Source: Tilletia caries | Taxonomy: Eukaryota > Basidiomycota > Exobasidiomycetes > Tilletiales > Tilletiaceae | NCBI GenBank assembly: GCA_032718865.1 | Contig: JALUTQ010000037.1 | Location: 1,302,001 to 1,366,000 of the forward strand | DNA: 64,000 nt | Direction: 5' to 3' | Shown here: positions 1-10,835 of the stretch, one piece after another | Layout of the letters: each line of letters opens with the position of its first letter | Numbering within the stretch: position 1 is the first letter of the stretch | Made by a program: the position numbers and the translations under genes | Notes under the pieces: generated by a model | Seen by the model: only the letters and a program-made list of their open reading frames with translations | Told to the model about the DNA's origin: nothing | The model's database searches: none

Positions 1-609
1 CTCGACGGTCAAGGACGGGAAGTTGCTCAAGGGCAAGAGGGTGAGGTGTGCATTCGGGGTGCAAACGTCACGAAGGGCTACATCAACAACGAAAAGGCGA
101 ACAAGGAGAGCTTCGTAACCCAAGCAAACGACGGCCCCCGGGAGAACTGGGGCTTCTTCCGAACAGGCGATCAAGGCAAGAAGGATACAGATGGCTATGT
201 CTTCCTCACAGGCCGGATCAAAGAGCTCATCAACCGGGGTGGAGAGAAGATCAGTCCGCTCGAGATTGATGCGGCCTTGCTGGCCATCGAAGGTGTTGGC
301 GAGGCCGTGAGCTTTGCGGTGCCGGATGAGAAGTACGGCGAGAAGGTTGGCGCGGTGATTGTGGCCAAGAAGGGTGCGACGGTGGATGCGAAGCAGATCA
401 AGAAGGCGCTCGACGGCAAGATCAGCAAGTTCAAGATCCCGGAGAATATCTACATCACGGACAGCATCCCGAAGACGTGAGTTGTTTTTAAGGGTCTTTG
501 GGATTCTCGAGTCTTGTGCTGATCCACCAATCCTTTGCTCCTCGACAGGGCCACCGGCAAGATTCAGCGTCGCAACCTCGCTGCCACCTTCGTCAAGCCA
601 AAGTTGTAA
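1..609 (+). CDS. acyl-CoA synthetase (AMP-binding family), 3' part
   Basis: The 5' end lies outside the window. Frame 1 is open from base 1 and is read as exon 1-476, intron 477-548 (GTGAGT...ACAG) and exon 549-609 ending TAA. The translation holds the C-terminal AMP-binding domain: the hinge and A8 motif GRIKELINRGGEKISPLE, then the A10 motif TGKIQRR with the catalytic lysine, which is only reached after splicing. These enzymes activate a carboxylic acid as acyl-AMP and pass it to CoA. The sequence most resembles the fungal Pcs60/oxalyl-CoA synthetase group. That subgroup call is inference from a short C-terminal piece. The protein ends in KPKL, a weak match to a peroxisomal PTS1 tripeptide, so peroxisomal targeting is possible but unproven. 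Confidence 0.85.
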
Positions 610-1299
610 AGTATGAATGCGCTCGATGCTCCTCCGCCTTTTGATGAATGGACGCGCAAGTACAGATTCTCGTCGAGGCTGCGGGCTGAGACGCTGAGAG
701 TTAACCCAGACTGTACGGTCCCGACAACGGCGCTGGCCTTTCGGGAGCAGTTTTCTGCCGTGAAGCGTGAAGCGTCAACGCGTCAACTTCGCATTCGCCA
801 AAGCTTGCAGCGGTGGCCGCCTGGTCGCCTGGATGCTGGATGGCTGAGTCTGAAGCGAACAATAATGCAGTACGCCGCCTGCCTGCTGCGGGACCTCGGG
901 GGGGAACATAAGCTGATGTCCGTTCCGACTTCCGACTGAGGTGTCCTTTTCCTGCCACGCCGCCTCCCGGAAGTTTTTTTTCCGGACTCTGCCTACAGTC
1001 CGCGCGTGAGTGCTGCGAGTTGCGACAGCCTTCTTGCAACTTGGCTACGTATCATTGGGGAATCCTCGGGCTCCCTCTGCCATCTGGAGTTCTTGCCCGC
1101 GTTCGCTCTTCTCGCAACCTGCCGTTTGGTTTGGCTGCCCATCTCCACGAGTGAGCGCGGCGATCAAAATCCGAATTGCAGTCACAGCGTCCGTGCCCCT
1201 CAGGAAAAGTGGTGACGCTGTATAGACGCTATTATGGGCAGCCAGACGCTGTTAAGACGCTGAGGTTTCTTGCGTGCCCACCGAGTCTTTTCTCACGGA
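610..1299. other. intergenic, no gene seen
   Basis: About 690 bases between the synthetase stop and the MULE target duplication. The short open frames here have no recognisable composition or domain. It presumably holds the 3' UTR and terminator of the synthetase. Confidence 0.5.
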
Positions 1300-1308
1300 C
1301 AACTAGAC

Positions 1309-1329
1309 GGGGCCGCCTAAGGACACTAC
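1309..1329 (+). repeat. MULE left terminal inverted repeat
   Basis: It begins GGGGCCGCCTAAGGACAC and matches the complement of 3494-3514 at all 21 positions. The target duplication CAACTAGAC precedes it at 1300-1308. Confidence 0.95.
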
Positions 1330-1508
1330 TCTTTCCGCTAGGGACACTACACAGTGCTAGGGACACTACGAAGTACTAGGGGCACTACTAAGTAAGGCGC
1401 AACGCGTCGAGGTCGAGCGCGTGAGATCTGAACGCGTCCACAAAGAAAGAATTCAGAGAAAGAAGAGCAGCATTCTCGTCCCCCCCTCGGCATCAGAACC
1501 CAGCAGAC

Positions 1509-3388
1509 ATGACCGAACCCGCGCGCGCTATGCTCCCTCCTCCCGAGGAAGCTTTCGAGATAAGCCAAGCAGCGCAGAAGTACCTGCAAAGCTGGGCACG
1601 CGCAAACGGCTACGCGGTCGTGCTCAAACGATCCGTGAAGCAAGGTCGATATCTTTACTTCATTTGTGACCTTGGCGGCTCATATCGGAATACACGCAAG
1701 ACCGAGGACGAAGACAGGCAGCGAAAAACTTCCTCACGCAAAGCGGGATGTACATTTGAGGCAAGCATCACCAGCAGGAACGACACATGGATCATTGCAT
1801 GCCGTAACGGCACACACTGCGGTCACGAAGCATCGACGGATACTCTGGCGCATCCAATCCTCCGCCGTTTTGATGTGCCATCGCGGGAGCAAGTACTGGA
1901 GCTCGTTCGGCACAATACTCCAACGCGTCAAATCCTTCCCCTCCTCGCCGATCGCGACCCTCCCCTCGTCGTCACGTCCAAGGATATCAACAACCTCACA
2001 CAATCACATCGTCGAGAGATCCTCCAAGGCCGACCACCCGCGGAAGCGCTGCTTGAATGGCTGGAAGAGCAATCATGGCCGCACCGGAAGCTCACAGCAG
2101 ATCTCGGCGACGGACTTCATCGGCTCGAAGGCCTTCTGTTTGCCCATCCACGCAGCTTGCAGCTGCTGAAGCGCTTCGGAACGCTGATGACTATGGATGC
2201 GACCTACAACACAAATGCGCATCGGCTTCCATTGCTTCATTTCGTGGGTCTTACCAGCTCCAACCGCTCGTTCACTGCCGCGCTTGCCTTCCTCCCCAAT
2301 GAGACGACTTTGACGTACATGTGGGCCCTCAACTCGCTCAAGGAGATTGCCCCACAGTTCTCCCCCGACGTTATGGTCACGGATCACGACGCCGCGGTTT
2401 CTGCTGCGGTTCTGAACACTTTGCCCGAATCAGCACAAATTGTTTGCCAATGGCACGTCAGGCAGAACGTGGAGAAATTCGCGCGTCCCCGTCTGCCAGA
2501 ACAAGCAGAATACGAGCAATTTCTCTCCGATTTCGACGAGCTCAGAGATGCGCGCACACTGGACGAACTTGAGGAGCACATCGAGGCGCTGCGACATGAA
2601 TGGCAAGACGCTCATTCTGAGCTCGTGGAGTACGTCGAGCACAAGCTGTCAGCGGAGCATCTATGGGTCTCCGCGTACATCAATCGCCATCCACACATGG
2701 GAACCCGCGTCACATCCAGGACCGAAGGAGCTCATGCCACCCTCAAAAAAAATTCCTCCAATCGCGACACGGGAATTTGTTCACAGTGACTCAGGCGCTC
2801 AAAAATCATTTTGCCACCCAGAACAATGCAATTTCGAGCGACCTTGCCAACGATCAAATCAAAGTGCCCGTGGCTATATGTGGCGATCCATTCTTCATCG
2901 AAGTCTCCAAGACTGTTTCTCGATTCGCTCTCAACATCCTCAAAACTCAGGATGAAATTGCGCGTCGAAAAATCCAGAAGGACAAAACACTCGGCACACC
3001 AGCCACCCCCGTTGCGCCTTGCACATGCACGCTGCCTGTTCACTCAGGCATTCCTTGCCATCATACGCTCCGACTACTTCACGAGCTCTGCCTTCCTGTT
3101 CCCCTTTCTTCCATTCATCCACAGTGGCGCACAGAAGAAGGTCTGGCCGCCACACGCAAGCCGCGTGTCCTTGATCCGCTTCGCCCGCGCAAGGAACTTG
3201 CAGGCGTAGCGGTCACTCAAAATGGTCGCATCATGACAGGAAACGAAGCAGCACAGGCCCAGCATGTGAAGGCAAAGAGACGCTGCAAAAATTGCCATCA
3301 ACTCGGACACAACTCCAACAAGTGTCCTCTTCCCTGTGGCCGCTGCCGTCTCCTTTCTCACAAGCTGAATCAATGTCCTCAACTGTAA
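1509..3388 (+). pseudogene. MULE transposase, broken by one frameshift
   Basis: The first frame (ATG 1509 to stop 2789) carries a WRKY/FAR1-like Cys-His N-terminal region (GCTFEASITS...HCGHEAS) and the MULE DDE core: D230 in DATYNTN, D292 in VTDHDAA and E406 in SRTEGAHA. The reading then moves to another frame (open to 3388) at an eight-A run, 2745-2752. That second frame carries the helix after the catalytic Glu, a SWIM-type zinc finger (CTC...CHH, around 3020-3062) and a CCHC zinc knuckle (CKNC-x4-H-x4-C), plus a second Cys-rich repeat near the end. All catalytic and zinc residues are visible across both frames, so the only clear lesion is the homopolymer shift. It could be a real mutation or a base-call error. 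Programmed frameshifting is less likely. Confidence 0.88.
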
Positions 3389-3493
3389 ATGCAGAGTTCA
3401 TCATGTCCATCAATCCCTTCTCCCAATTTCAAATCTCAATTCATATTTCATCAGTAGTGCCCGTAGTACTTCGTAGTGTTCGTAGCCAAAGGT

Positions 3494-3514
3494 GTAGTGT
3501 CCTTAGGCGGCCCC
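3494..3514 (-). repeat. MULE right terminal inverted repeat
   Basis: Exact inverted copy of 1309-1329, followed by the second copy of CAACTAGAC at 3515-3523. Confidence 0.95.
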
Positions 3515-3523
3515 CAACTAGAC

Positions 3524-4243
3524 GAGAAGTAAGGTCAACAGGACGACTCGCTTTTCTCTCTTCTAGCACCCAAGGTAGGACGCCACACTCATGCTTCACT
3601 ACTGCATGCGCGTGCATTCAGCGTCAGCGCTGGCAAGTCGTGACAGCAAGAAGTGGCCAGAACTCATCCACCCAGACTTCCGTGGCCTATAGCCCACTTC
3701 GGTTGGACGAGCAAGTTGCACTTTCCCAGCGTCCCAGCAGGGCCCAGCCTGCATTCCCCCAGCCTGCTTGCTCGCCAACTCGCCGTCTGCTCCCGCCTGC
3801 TGCTCATATGCAGCGCCGCCAGCGTCCTTTACCAGTTTACCTCGCTTTTAACCGCCTGACATCTGACAGCCAATGAATCTAGATTGCAGTGCGCACGCCT
3901 TCCATGCAGGGCAGCAAGGTCCACTACTCCATAGTTCTTCCCAGTGACGAGCATCTGCTCGCGAGCAGCGTTGGCATGTCGACTACATAGTTGACACCTC
4001 CATCTCCCTGTCTCGCGCTTTTCCTCCCCTCACAGCCCCCTGTGAGGTCGCTCATCGCTCTTTGTTCTTTGCCCCTGCCCTGTACAGATCTCGAAAGTGG
4101 ACAGCCAAAGCAGGCATCGCACGGAGCACCCTTCCTCTCCATCTCTACCTTTTTGGCTCTGCTCGGCCTGGATTCTGCAACCACTCACGCCTCACGAGGG
4201 AGGTGATTGAAGGACCGGATCCTTCACTCTCGCGCCCATCGGG
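3524..4243. other. intergenic / promoter region of 7TM gene 1
   Basis: About 720 bases without a credible gene. The pyrimidine-rich stretch at 4000-4090 may belong to the promoter or 5' UTR of the 7TM gene starting at 4244. Confidence 0.45.
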
Positions 4244-6216
4244 ATGGCTTACAACATCACTGCCTTGTTTCCGGGAGCCGATGCTTCCTCGGCCCTGGGC
4301 ACGGATTCGGAGTTCGCACGGCTCTACTTCATCGAGCAGGCGGTCATCCCGTTCGTCGTGCGCAACCTATGCATTCAGATCGCCTTCAGCAGCGCCGTCG
4401 TCACGCTATACGTCTGTCTGCTTTACATGTCTCAAGCCCATCACCGCAGGACATGGACCTTTGCGCTCGTCACCCTCGTCGCCGGTCTCTTTTTCGTAAC
4501 GGCATTTACGAACAGCTCGCAGCTCACACACACGCTGGTGAACCCAACCAAGAAGGTGCCCCTCAGTATCGGATTCTGTGAGCGACCAACTTTCACCAAC
4601 TTTCCTCCCATGCAATCCCCAAGCATCCTCAGCTGAACTCTTTCTCTCCTTTCTTCCTGCCTGGTTTGCCCCCGATCCCATCAGGCGACGCGTTCATCAC
4701 GTTGTGTTTGCCCTGGGTCGCCGACTGGGTCATTTCCCTCCGCGCCGTCGCGCTCGTGCCTGTACGGGATCGCAGAAAGCCGAAGTACATCGCTTTCGGC
4801 GTCCTGGTCCTCTCCATCAAGATCGTCCGAGGCGTCGCCCTGATCCTGTGAGCAGTCCTACACCACTTCCCAGGAGCGAAAGTTTGTTGCCCGGACCCGA
4901 GACTGACCAAAAAGATATGTCCTACGTGGCCTGCCCTTTTCTTCTAACCCATCACAGACTCGGCGTCCATATACACACTCACATGCGTGATTCCATGTCG
5001 CCCGCCGACTTAGGCACCAAAGTGTGGCCCATCTCCTCGCTCACGTGGGTCGAATACGGGGGCATGCTCGTGGACACTTCTCTCTGCTCCGCGTACGTAC
5101 AGCTCCAGCAGCTTCTGATGGCAACGCTTCCAAGAACTTGAGCAGATCCAAGTGCTAACACGGCCATCTCCTACTCTTCTTTAGAATCTGTGCTTGGCGC
5201 TTGACCAACTTGATGACGCCAAGTCGGTCGTCACGGTCAAAGGCCGTTCAAGAGCGACTCCGGCTTCTGCTCTTCAACACGATAAGCTCCTTCATCTTCC
5301 CGGCCGTCTCAGCGCTCGTGATGATCATTCTGGCGGCGGTCAGCACTTTCGAGGCGTACTCCTCTCTAACGAAAATCAACAGCGGGATTGTTTCCTTGTG
5401 AGTAGCAGACGATACATCATAGCGAAGGTCAGCAGGCCCACTTCCCGTGCTGAAACTCACATTCCGATGATCCCTTTCAGGAATGTCTTGATCGCCATGT
5501 TGATCCCCATCATCGACGCTAACACGTCCGGGCACCGCCAGCTTGCGCAACGTGACGCAGCCATCACCGACTCCTTCCTACGAAACAACCGCGTACGAAG
5601 TCTGAGTCTCTCCCATCCGAACAGTCCACGGCACGCCTGTAGCATCGCCCCTGCCGCGTTGATGGAACGACTGGAGCTAGGCATGGCCTCTACGTCGGAG
5701 AAGGAAGTGATCGAGATGGAACGGAGAGGGGAGGTCGGTGATAAGCCCGGAAGCTCGAGGTTACGCAAGGGGAGCGTCTCGTTCATGCCTCGGCCGGGCA
5801 CGGCTGGGAGCTTGGTCACCGCCTCGTATGAGCCGAGCATGGTGGAGAAGACGCCAGTCTTGGATTTCTCGGAAGAGCATTCGCTGGCGTGGAACGTGGC
5901 AGATGGCAGTACGGTCTCCTTGGGAGCGACGGCGGAAGGGAGAGCGCGTAGCGACTCTGGCCCCGTTCCGTCTCATCACGCCCCTGCATCCTCGATTGCA
6001 GACGAACTGGAAATCCAACAGCAAATACAACAGCTGCAAATACGGCATCAGCAAGTACGTTATCCGCCATCAGCACAGGTTATCTCCATCGTCGAACCTG
6101 CTGTCAATCGGACGGACAGCGAACGCAGCTCTCGGGATTCTGAAACTGGGCAACTCGCTACAACTGACGAACACAGGTCAAGGCTCCGGAGCATGCCCAG
6201 ACGAACCCGGACCTGA
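4244..6216 (+). CDS. seven-transmembrane orphan membrane protein, paralog 1
   Basis: Exons 4244-4577, 4685-4847, 4958-5092, 5185-5397 and 5481-6216 join without a stop into 526 residues. Seven hydrophobic segments fall at roughly 42-62, 70-90, 112-133, 146-166, 184-206, 236-258 and 270-292. A sequon (NIT, N4) precedes TM1 and a hydrophilic tail of about 230 residues follows TM7, which fits a GPCR-like topology with the N terminus outside. Motifs shared with the paralog at 17957 include RRTWTFAL, LTLCLPW, the block around EYGxMLVD and RLRLLL-NT-SSFI. It is not recognisably a STE3 pheromone receptor. It resembles in general layout the orphan 7TM families expanded in basidiomycetes (inference). 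The tail is Ser/Arg-rich with a Gln-rich patch near residues 455-470. Ligand and role are unknown. Confidence 0.8.
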
Positions 6217-7235
6217 GCAATCATCGATCCTGCGTCGCCCATCGTCCGTCATCACTATATCGCCTTCACTTTCGAGAACCCTAGGATCCATCTTCACCGA
6301 TCATTCACATAGAATATACACACAGCCAAAGGTCATTCTTCCATCACTTCATCTCCTTCGAATTCTTCAAGGTCTCTCCGGGCAGGCCCACTCTTTTGCC
6401 TCAGCCCGGGTAACGACTTCACGTCCATCTTACGTCTACTCTTGTATTCTTGCTCCGGGAGCTGCTTTTGCTTTTGTCAATGGGATTCTCATCAAAGTCC
6501 TGTTCACGCTGGTCGCTGTCTGTCATTCGATAACCTCAACGCCTCAACGCTCGACAGTCGACGCCGCACCGCGATCAGCTGCAGCCTGCAAGGCTTCCTA
6601 TAATAGGCTTGACGCATTGATCATTCGACATCTGCCGCTCTGCCATTTGGCATTTGACAGCCTGACCGCAGCGCATACTTTCATCCTGCCCGGCGGATCC
6701 CGAACTTCGTTCAGGCTCCCCGAAGCATCCACGCTGAAGCAGGAAGGTCATGGGACACGGAACAATTCGGAGGAGGCGCTGCTCAGCAGGTTGGCGGAGA
6801 TTGGGGGAGAGACATGTGCGCGGAAGGTAAGCTAGAAGAAGGAAGGTCTGATGCTGGATTTGGAAGGAGGCAAGGCGTCGACTTTTATGCTTTGTTTACA
6901 TGTGATGATCGATGGAAGGTGATCGGCGTTCCTCAGTCAGTAAGTCAGGCACCTAGCAGGCGCTTATGCGTATGAACAACGAACGCTTTCGAAGCGTGAA
7001 ACGTGAAGCGTGAAGCGGCCTGGTTCAGGTACATTACCTATAAATCCGTGTATGGTAAAGGCAGCATGCATGTGACCGAGCGGAAAGGCCATCTGACCGA
7101 CTTGATCAGCGAACTCCCACGGCCCACCCACTGGCGAAGCTCCAGGCGGCAGGCAGCATGAATTCAGGAACTGGAAGCGCTGGAACACAACTTGGAAGCT
7201 CGGAGCTGGAAGCTGGAAGCTGGAACGAGAACGGG
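6217..7235. other. 3' flank and intergenic, no gene seen
   Basis: About 1 kb after the 7TM stop. The tail frame has a shadow overlapping frame to 6835, but it lacks coding character. Short GGAAGCTGGAAGC-type tandem repeats occur at about 7190-7228, just before the next mobile element. Confidence 0.4.
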
Positions 7236-7270
7236 TGAATGTCCCGATCTATGGTCGGTTCGCCCCGAGC
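7236..7270 (+). repeat. element A left inverted repeat
   Basis: 35 bp that pair with the complement of 16635-16669 with one mismatch. Confidence 0.85.
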
Positions 7271-7409
7271 ACCCCGGCACTGACCCCGATCTGTGGTTGA
7301 GTGACCCCATAAAGATGGTCGATTGAGCCCGTAAAAAACGCAATTTTGGTGCATTGACCCCGTAAGATTCGTACATTGAACCCATAAAGATGGTCGATTG
7401 GCCCCATAA

Positions 7410-7757
7410 TGTGCTGGCGAGCCAGACTATCATAGACGAGTAGCTACTTAGTTTCCATTGATCATGATCACTCCACTCCGTCCCATTCCGTTCCGTTCTC
7501 TCTCCCGATCGCTCGCTCCACGTTTCCTTTCCCTTCTTGCCTCCAGATCGTTACGCAACGACATGGCATCCGGCTCTTCTCTTTTCTTCTTCTTCCCACG
7601 CCTCGGCTTCTCTCTTCTTCCTTCTGCTTCTCTCATTTCCATAAATAGCCGAGCTCCCCTTTGTACCTGATAAGCGAATTCACTCAGCCTTTTTCCCATA
7701 GAACATCACTGACTTTATTGTCCAGTTGTCTCAGGTGAATTACTCCGCTCCCGCATA
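7410..7757 (+). repeat. 5' LTR of the gypsy element
   Basis: 348 bp, TGTGCTGG...CCCGCATA. It contains a TATA-like box ATAAATAG at 7641-7648. The end is TA rather than the usual CA, and is set by the target duplication and by the TGG of the primer-binding site. Confidence 0.93.
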
Positions 7758-7775
7758 TGGTGATGAGAGGATTCT
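7758..7775 (+). other. primer-binding site of the gypsy element
   Basis: It begins TGGTGATGAGAGG directly after the LTR, as expected for pairing to the CCA end of a tRNA. Which tRNA is not identified. Confidence 0.65.
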
Positions 7776-7859
7776 CTTGCTGACCATCGACCCGACGATC
7801 CTCAGCAGCCCACGACGATCACAACTTCTGCAAAGTTCACTCGTCGAGACGCCCCGCTC

Positions 7860-8655
7860 TAAGGATGGGCGCGGAGTAAGCCCCGGAGTGGGTTTGCCGG
7901 AGTTCCCCGACTAGTCGGGGCCTCACTCCGGGGGAGTACGGAGTACGGAGTGAATTTTCGAGGATTTACTCCCGCTGATTGGATTCTGCAGGAGTACGGA
8001 GCGCAAGCCTGTCATGTCCCCGGAGTACGGAGTACGGCAAGGCCTGGAGCTAACTTTTCGCCGGAGTACGGAGTGACTAGCTCGAATGCCAGACGGAGTG
8101 CGGAGTTTCCCCGAAACTCCGGGGCGCTCCGGGGCCTTGCCTTTTTCAAAATCAAGCCGCAATTTTGAAAATTTCAGTCAGAAATGGGCATATTTTGCTC
8201 TCATTTTCAAAAAAAATTTGGCAAAATTCTTTTTTCAGATTTCTCATTTGAGGTTCATGTTGTGTGTTGTTGAGCTCTACGACCGCCAACGATGATTCTG
8301 TCGAACAAACATGTAGATGGAAGGGCGGCAATCAATGTAAGGGTCCAGATTTCTCAAGTTTTTGTAGGACCTCTGCGAACTTTCCCCGGAGTGCGGAGTT
8401 TCGGGGGGGAGTAGTCGCGCTCCGTCACCCCGGAGTACGGAGTGGACTTTGAAATTTTTACTAAATTTAGCCGGAGTACGGAGCTGGCGCAATGAGATGG
8501 GTAGATTTTGTGCGGAGCGCGGAGTGGAATTGGGGCGACTGCCTAAAAATGAGCGGAGTACGGAGCGCGAAAAGGCATCTCAAAATTAGCCGGAGTCAGC
8601 CGAAGTAGGGGCCCCGGAGTACGGAGCACTCCGGGGCCCTCCGCGCCCATCCTTA
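7860..8655. mobile_element. hAT-like non-autonomous element 1, in the gypsy leader
   Basis: 796 bp with an exact 8-bp target duplication CCCCGCTC (7852-7859 and 8656-8663). Inverted ends start TAAGGATGGGCGCGGAG. An 8-bp duplication with ends of the form YARNG is the hAT signature. The interior holds around eleven copies of CGGAGTACGGAG or one-base variants and a short AT-rich core near 8180-8250. There is no transposase frame. It sits between the primer-binding site and gag of the retrotransposon and so inserted after it formed. Confidence 0.88.
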
Positions 8656-8912
8656 CCCCGCTCCAGCCAAGGCTCCAGCATCTCAGACCGCCTCAGCAAT
8701 CTGCTCCGGCTCTCACCCACCCAGTCTCCTGTCCCAGCTAATCAGCTCCGGCTTCAGTCGCCAACGCCGAGTCTCTCACGACCCTCGCGCGTTCCCGACT
8801 CTCTCTCTACTACCTCCTCTTTTTTCTCACCTCTTCTCTCTCTACTACCTCCTCTCTTCTCGACCTTTTCCCTCTTCTTCACACCCCAAGACCCACGACT
8901 ACAAGAAGCGAC

Positions 8913-10754
8913 ATGTCAGCACACTCGTCGGAAGCTCAGTCTCTTTCCGGTCGTCGCCCCCGTGCTCTCCCTCAACAGCACCACAACGATGGCCACGACG
9001 TGCCGACTCTCGACCCCCGCTCCCTCGCCATCGTAACCGAGATGCGCACCATGCGCGAGGAGTTCAACAACCGCTTCGACGACGTCGCGGTCCGTCTCGT
9101 TGCAGTCGAGCAACACCACCAACAAGCACGGACCGGCCCCATCGACGATTCCCTCGGCGAAGATCCGGTCGCTACGAATGACCCTGGCCGTCGGGCCTCC
9201 ACGGCGCCCATTCACCCGCCCCCAGGACGAACTCGCCCTTCCGCCGAGACCGCCTGGAGTCCGGCTCTTCCGGAGGATCGCTTCGTCACGACCACTCGCG
9301 GGCCGACTCGTCACCGTCCCGCCCCACCACCTATCACCCCTCAACAGCTGGCCTCGACCATCCCTTCCGCGCCCGCCAGTTCCCCATACGGATCGGTCCC
9401 ACTGGCTCGATACCGACTGCTGCCGGGGGCCGAACAAGGTCGGGTCAAGAAGGCATTGGGTCAGGTCGGCTTGTCCCTGGAGCACATCCTCGGCTCAGCC
9501 GACGCTGCTGACGATGGCGAGCAACTCGACGATGACGAGGCCCTCGAGCCCGAACCATCGGTTCCGGGTCCTAATCGCTCCCAGGCTCTTCACACCCCTG
9601 CTCGGCCCGTCCAAGCAGACTCCAGCGAGAGCCCGCTTCGGCTCCGTGCCCACGTTGCGGACACCCCAACTCCAGAACTCTCCCCGGCGCCGAACATACG
9701 CCTCGGCCAGCCGCCGATCTGCCGTCAAGAGTTCATCGGCGAGTACTCGGGTGATCCGTACCGGCTTGAGGCTTTCCTCAGCCGCGTCTCGAACTTAATC
9801 CGGACCAACAAGGACCCGCAGTGGCTCCCCGCCGTACTTCGCGCTCTCCCCATCGCCCTCCGTGGAAACGCGGCCAAGTGGCACGAGAGTCTGTCGAACG
9901 ATCGTGCCAAGGCTCTCGACTCATACTAGAAATGGGAAGCGGAGATGCGCAAGACCTTCAAGGTGAACCAGAGCCAGCAACGTCGACTGGCCCGTGACCG
10001 TGTTTGGGTTCCTGCGGCGGAATGGATAGCCGCGTACTACTTTGACAAGTTGCGCGCGCTTCGGCAAGCTTTCGGTTTCCACCAAACCGACGACGAGCTG
10101 GTCACGGAAATCAAAGATGGTTTCCCCACCAGCTTCACGGCCATGCTTCGCCTCCCTCGCCAAGATGCCACCCTCGAGCAGCTCGTGGACGAGATGGGCG
10201 AATGCGAGCCGCAGTGGAGGACGATGTATAACATCCCCACACCCCCCGAGACTGCTTCCAGCAACGAGGTGGGCGCCGGCGTGCCCAACACCACCCCCAG
10301 TACTCCTCAACCGCTGGCTCTACGACGACTCCAAGGTCAGGCCATGGTGCGCTCCGCTTCCGCGCCGCTGCTTCCTGCTGTTCGCCCCATTGTGGCTTCA
10401 GCACCTCAAGCTCCGCGCGCAGCTCCAACTGCACCCTCCGGCCTCTCGGCGATGGCCGCTGCTTACGACCCGGCCCGCGTCATCCCCGCCGCGAATGGCG
10501 AGCCACGCAAATACCGGGTCGAAGGCCGCGATTCGCCGATGCGACTCAACCGACCGTGCAGCAAATGCAACGGCGACCACTTCAACTTCGAACATGTCCA
10601 CCTCGTTCCTCAAGTCCACGTCATGAACGTGCACGAGGACGACGACTACCCATTCGACGAAGATCTTGGTCATGCCAATGCATTTACGGCGGTTCCCACG
10701 GTGCAGACGGTGGTGGAGGAGGAAGGTCTCTCGCAGGAGAACAACATCTCCTCC
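8913..10754 (+). pseudogene. gypsy gag, interrupted by an in-frame stop
   Basis: ATG 8913 follows a CT-rich leader. The frame is open to an in-frame TAG at 9927-9929 and continues in the same frame to 10754, giving about 614 codons in all. The N-terminal 250 codons are Pro/Arg-rich. The retrotransposon-gag core starts near QEFIGEYSGDPYRLEAFL (from 9726) and continues past the stop. A Cys-His nucleic-acid-binding motif (CSKCNGDH-x4-H) lies at 10558-10596. The stop is probably a nonsense mutation in this copy, because conserved gag core lies on both sides of it. The protein would form virus-like particles and bind element RNA. Confidence 0.8.
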
Positions 10755-10835
10755 GTGAGTTGAGCGCGCCCTTGATCCTGCTTCCCCTTGCATCCCCTAG
10801 TTCCTTTCTCATGTGTTTTCCCCCTTGTCACATAG
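10755..10835 (+). other. candidate intron between gag and pol
   Basis: 81 nt from GTGAGTTGAG to a pyrimidine-rich tract ending TTGTCACATAG. It contains the in-frame TGA (10761-10763) that ends gag. Its length is a multiple of three and pol continues in the same frame right after it, so splicing would fuse Gag to Pol while the unspliced RNA would make Gag alone. Confidence 0.6.

Larger units (their letters stand above)
1309..3514 (+). mobile_element. MULE (Mutator-like) DNA transposon, 2.2 kb
   Basis: Perfect 21-bp terminal inverted repeats (1309-1329 and 3494-3514, starting GGGGCCGCCTAAGG) are flanked by a perfect 9-bp target duplication CAACTAGAC at 1300-1308 and 3515-3523. A 9-bp duplication is typical of MULEs. 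The inverted similarity continues imperfectly inward for about 80 bp, with iterated GGGACACTAC and CGAAGTACT motifs on the left (1330-1392) and their complements on the right (3451-3493). The single gene inside is a MULE transposase. Ends and target duplication are intact, so insertion is probably recent, but the transposase frame is broken. Confidence 0.95.

Noticed and set aside
613..939. 108-residue frame after the acyl-CoA synthetase
   Set aside because: No domain and no splice or promoter support; composition is like the surrounding intergenic DNA.
2745..2752. Programmed frameshifting in the MULE transposase
   Set aside because: MULE transposases are normally single-frame and an eight-A run is a common place for indels; mutation or base error is simpler.
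6964..7433. Several minus-strand frames left of the gypsy element
   Set aside because: They run through element A repeats and its flank, with no conserved protein features.
7900..8640. Regularly repeated CGGAGTACGGAG looked like a CRISPR-type array
   Set aside because: Spacing is irregular, spacers are not unique sequences of constant length, and the block lies within a TIR element in a eukaryotic genome.
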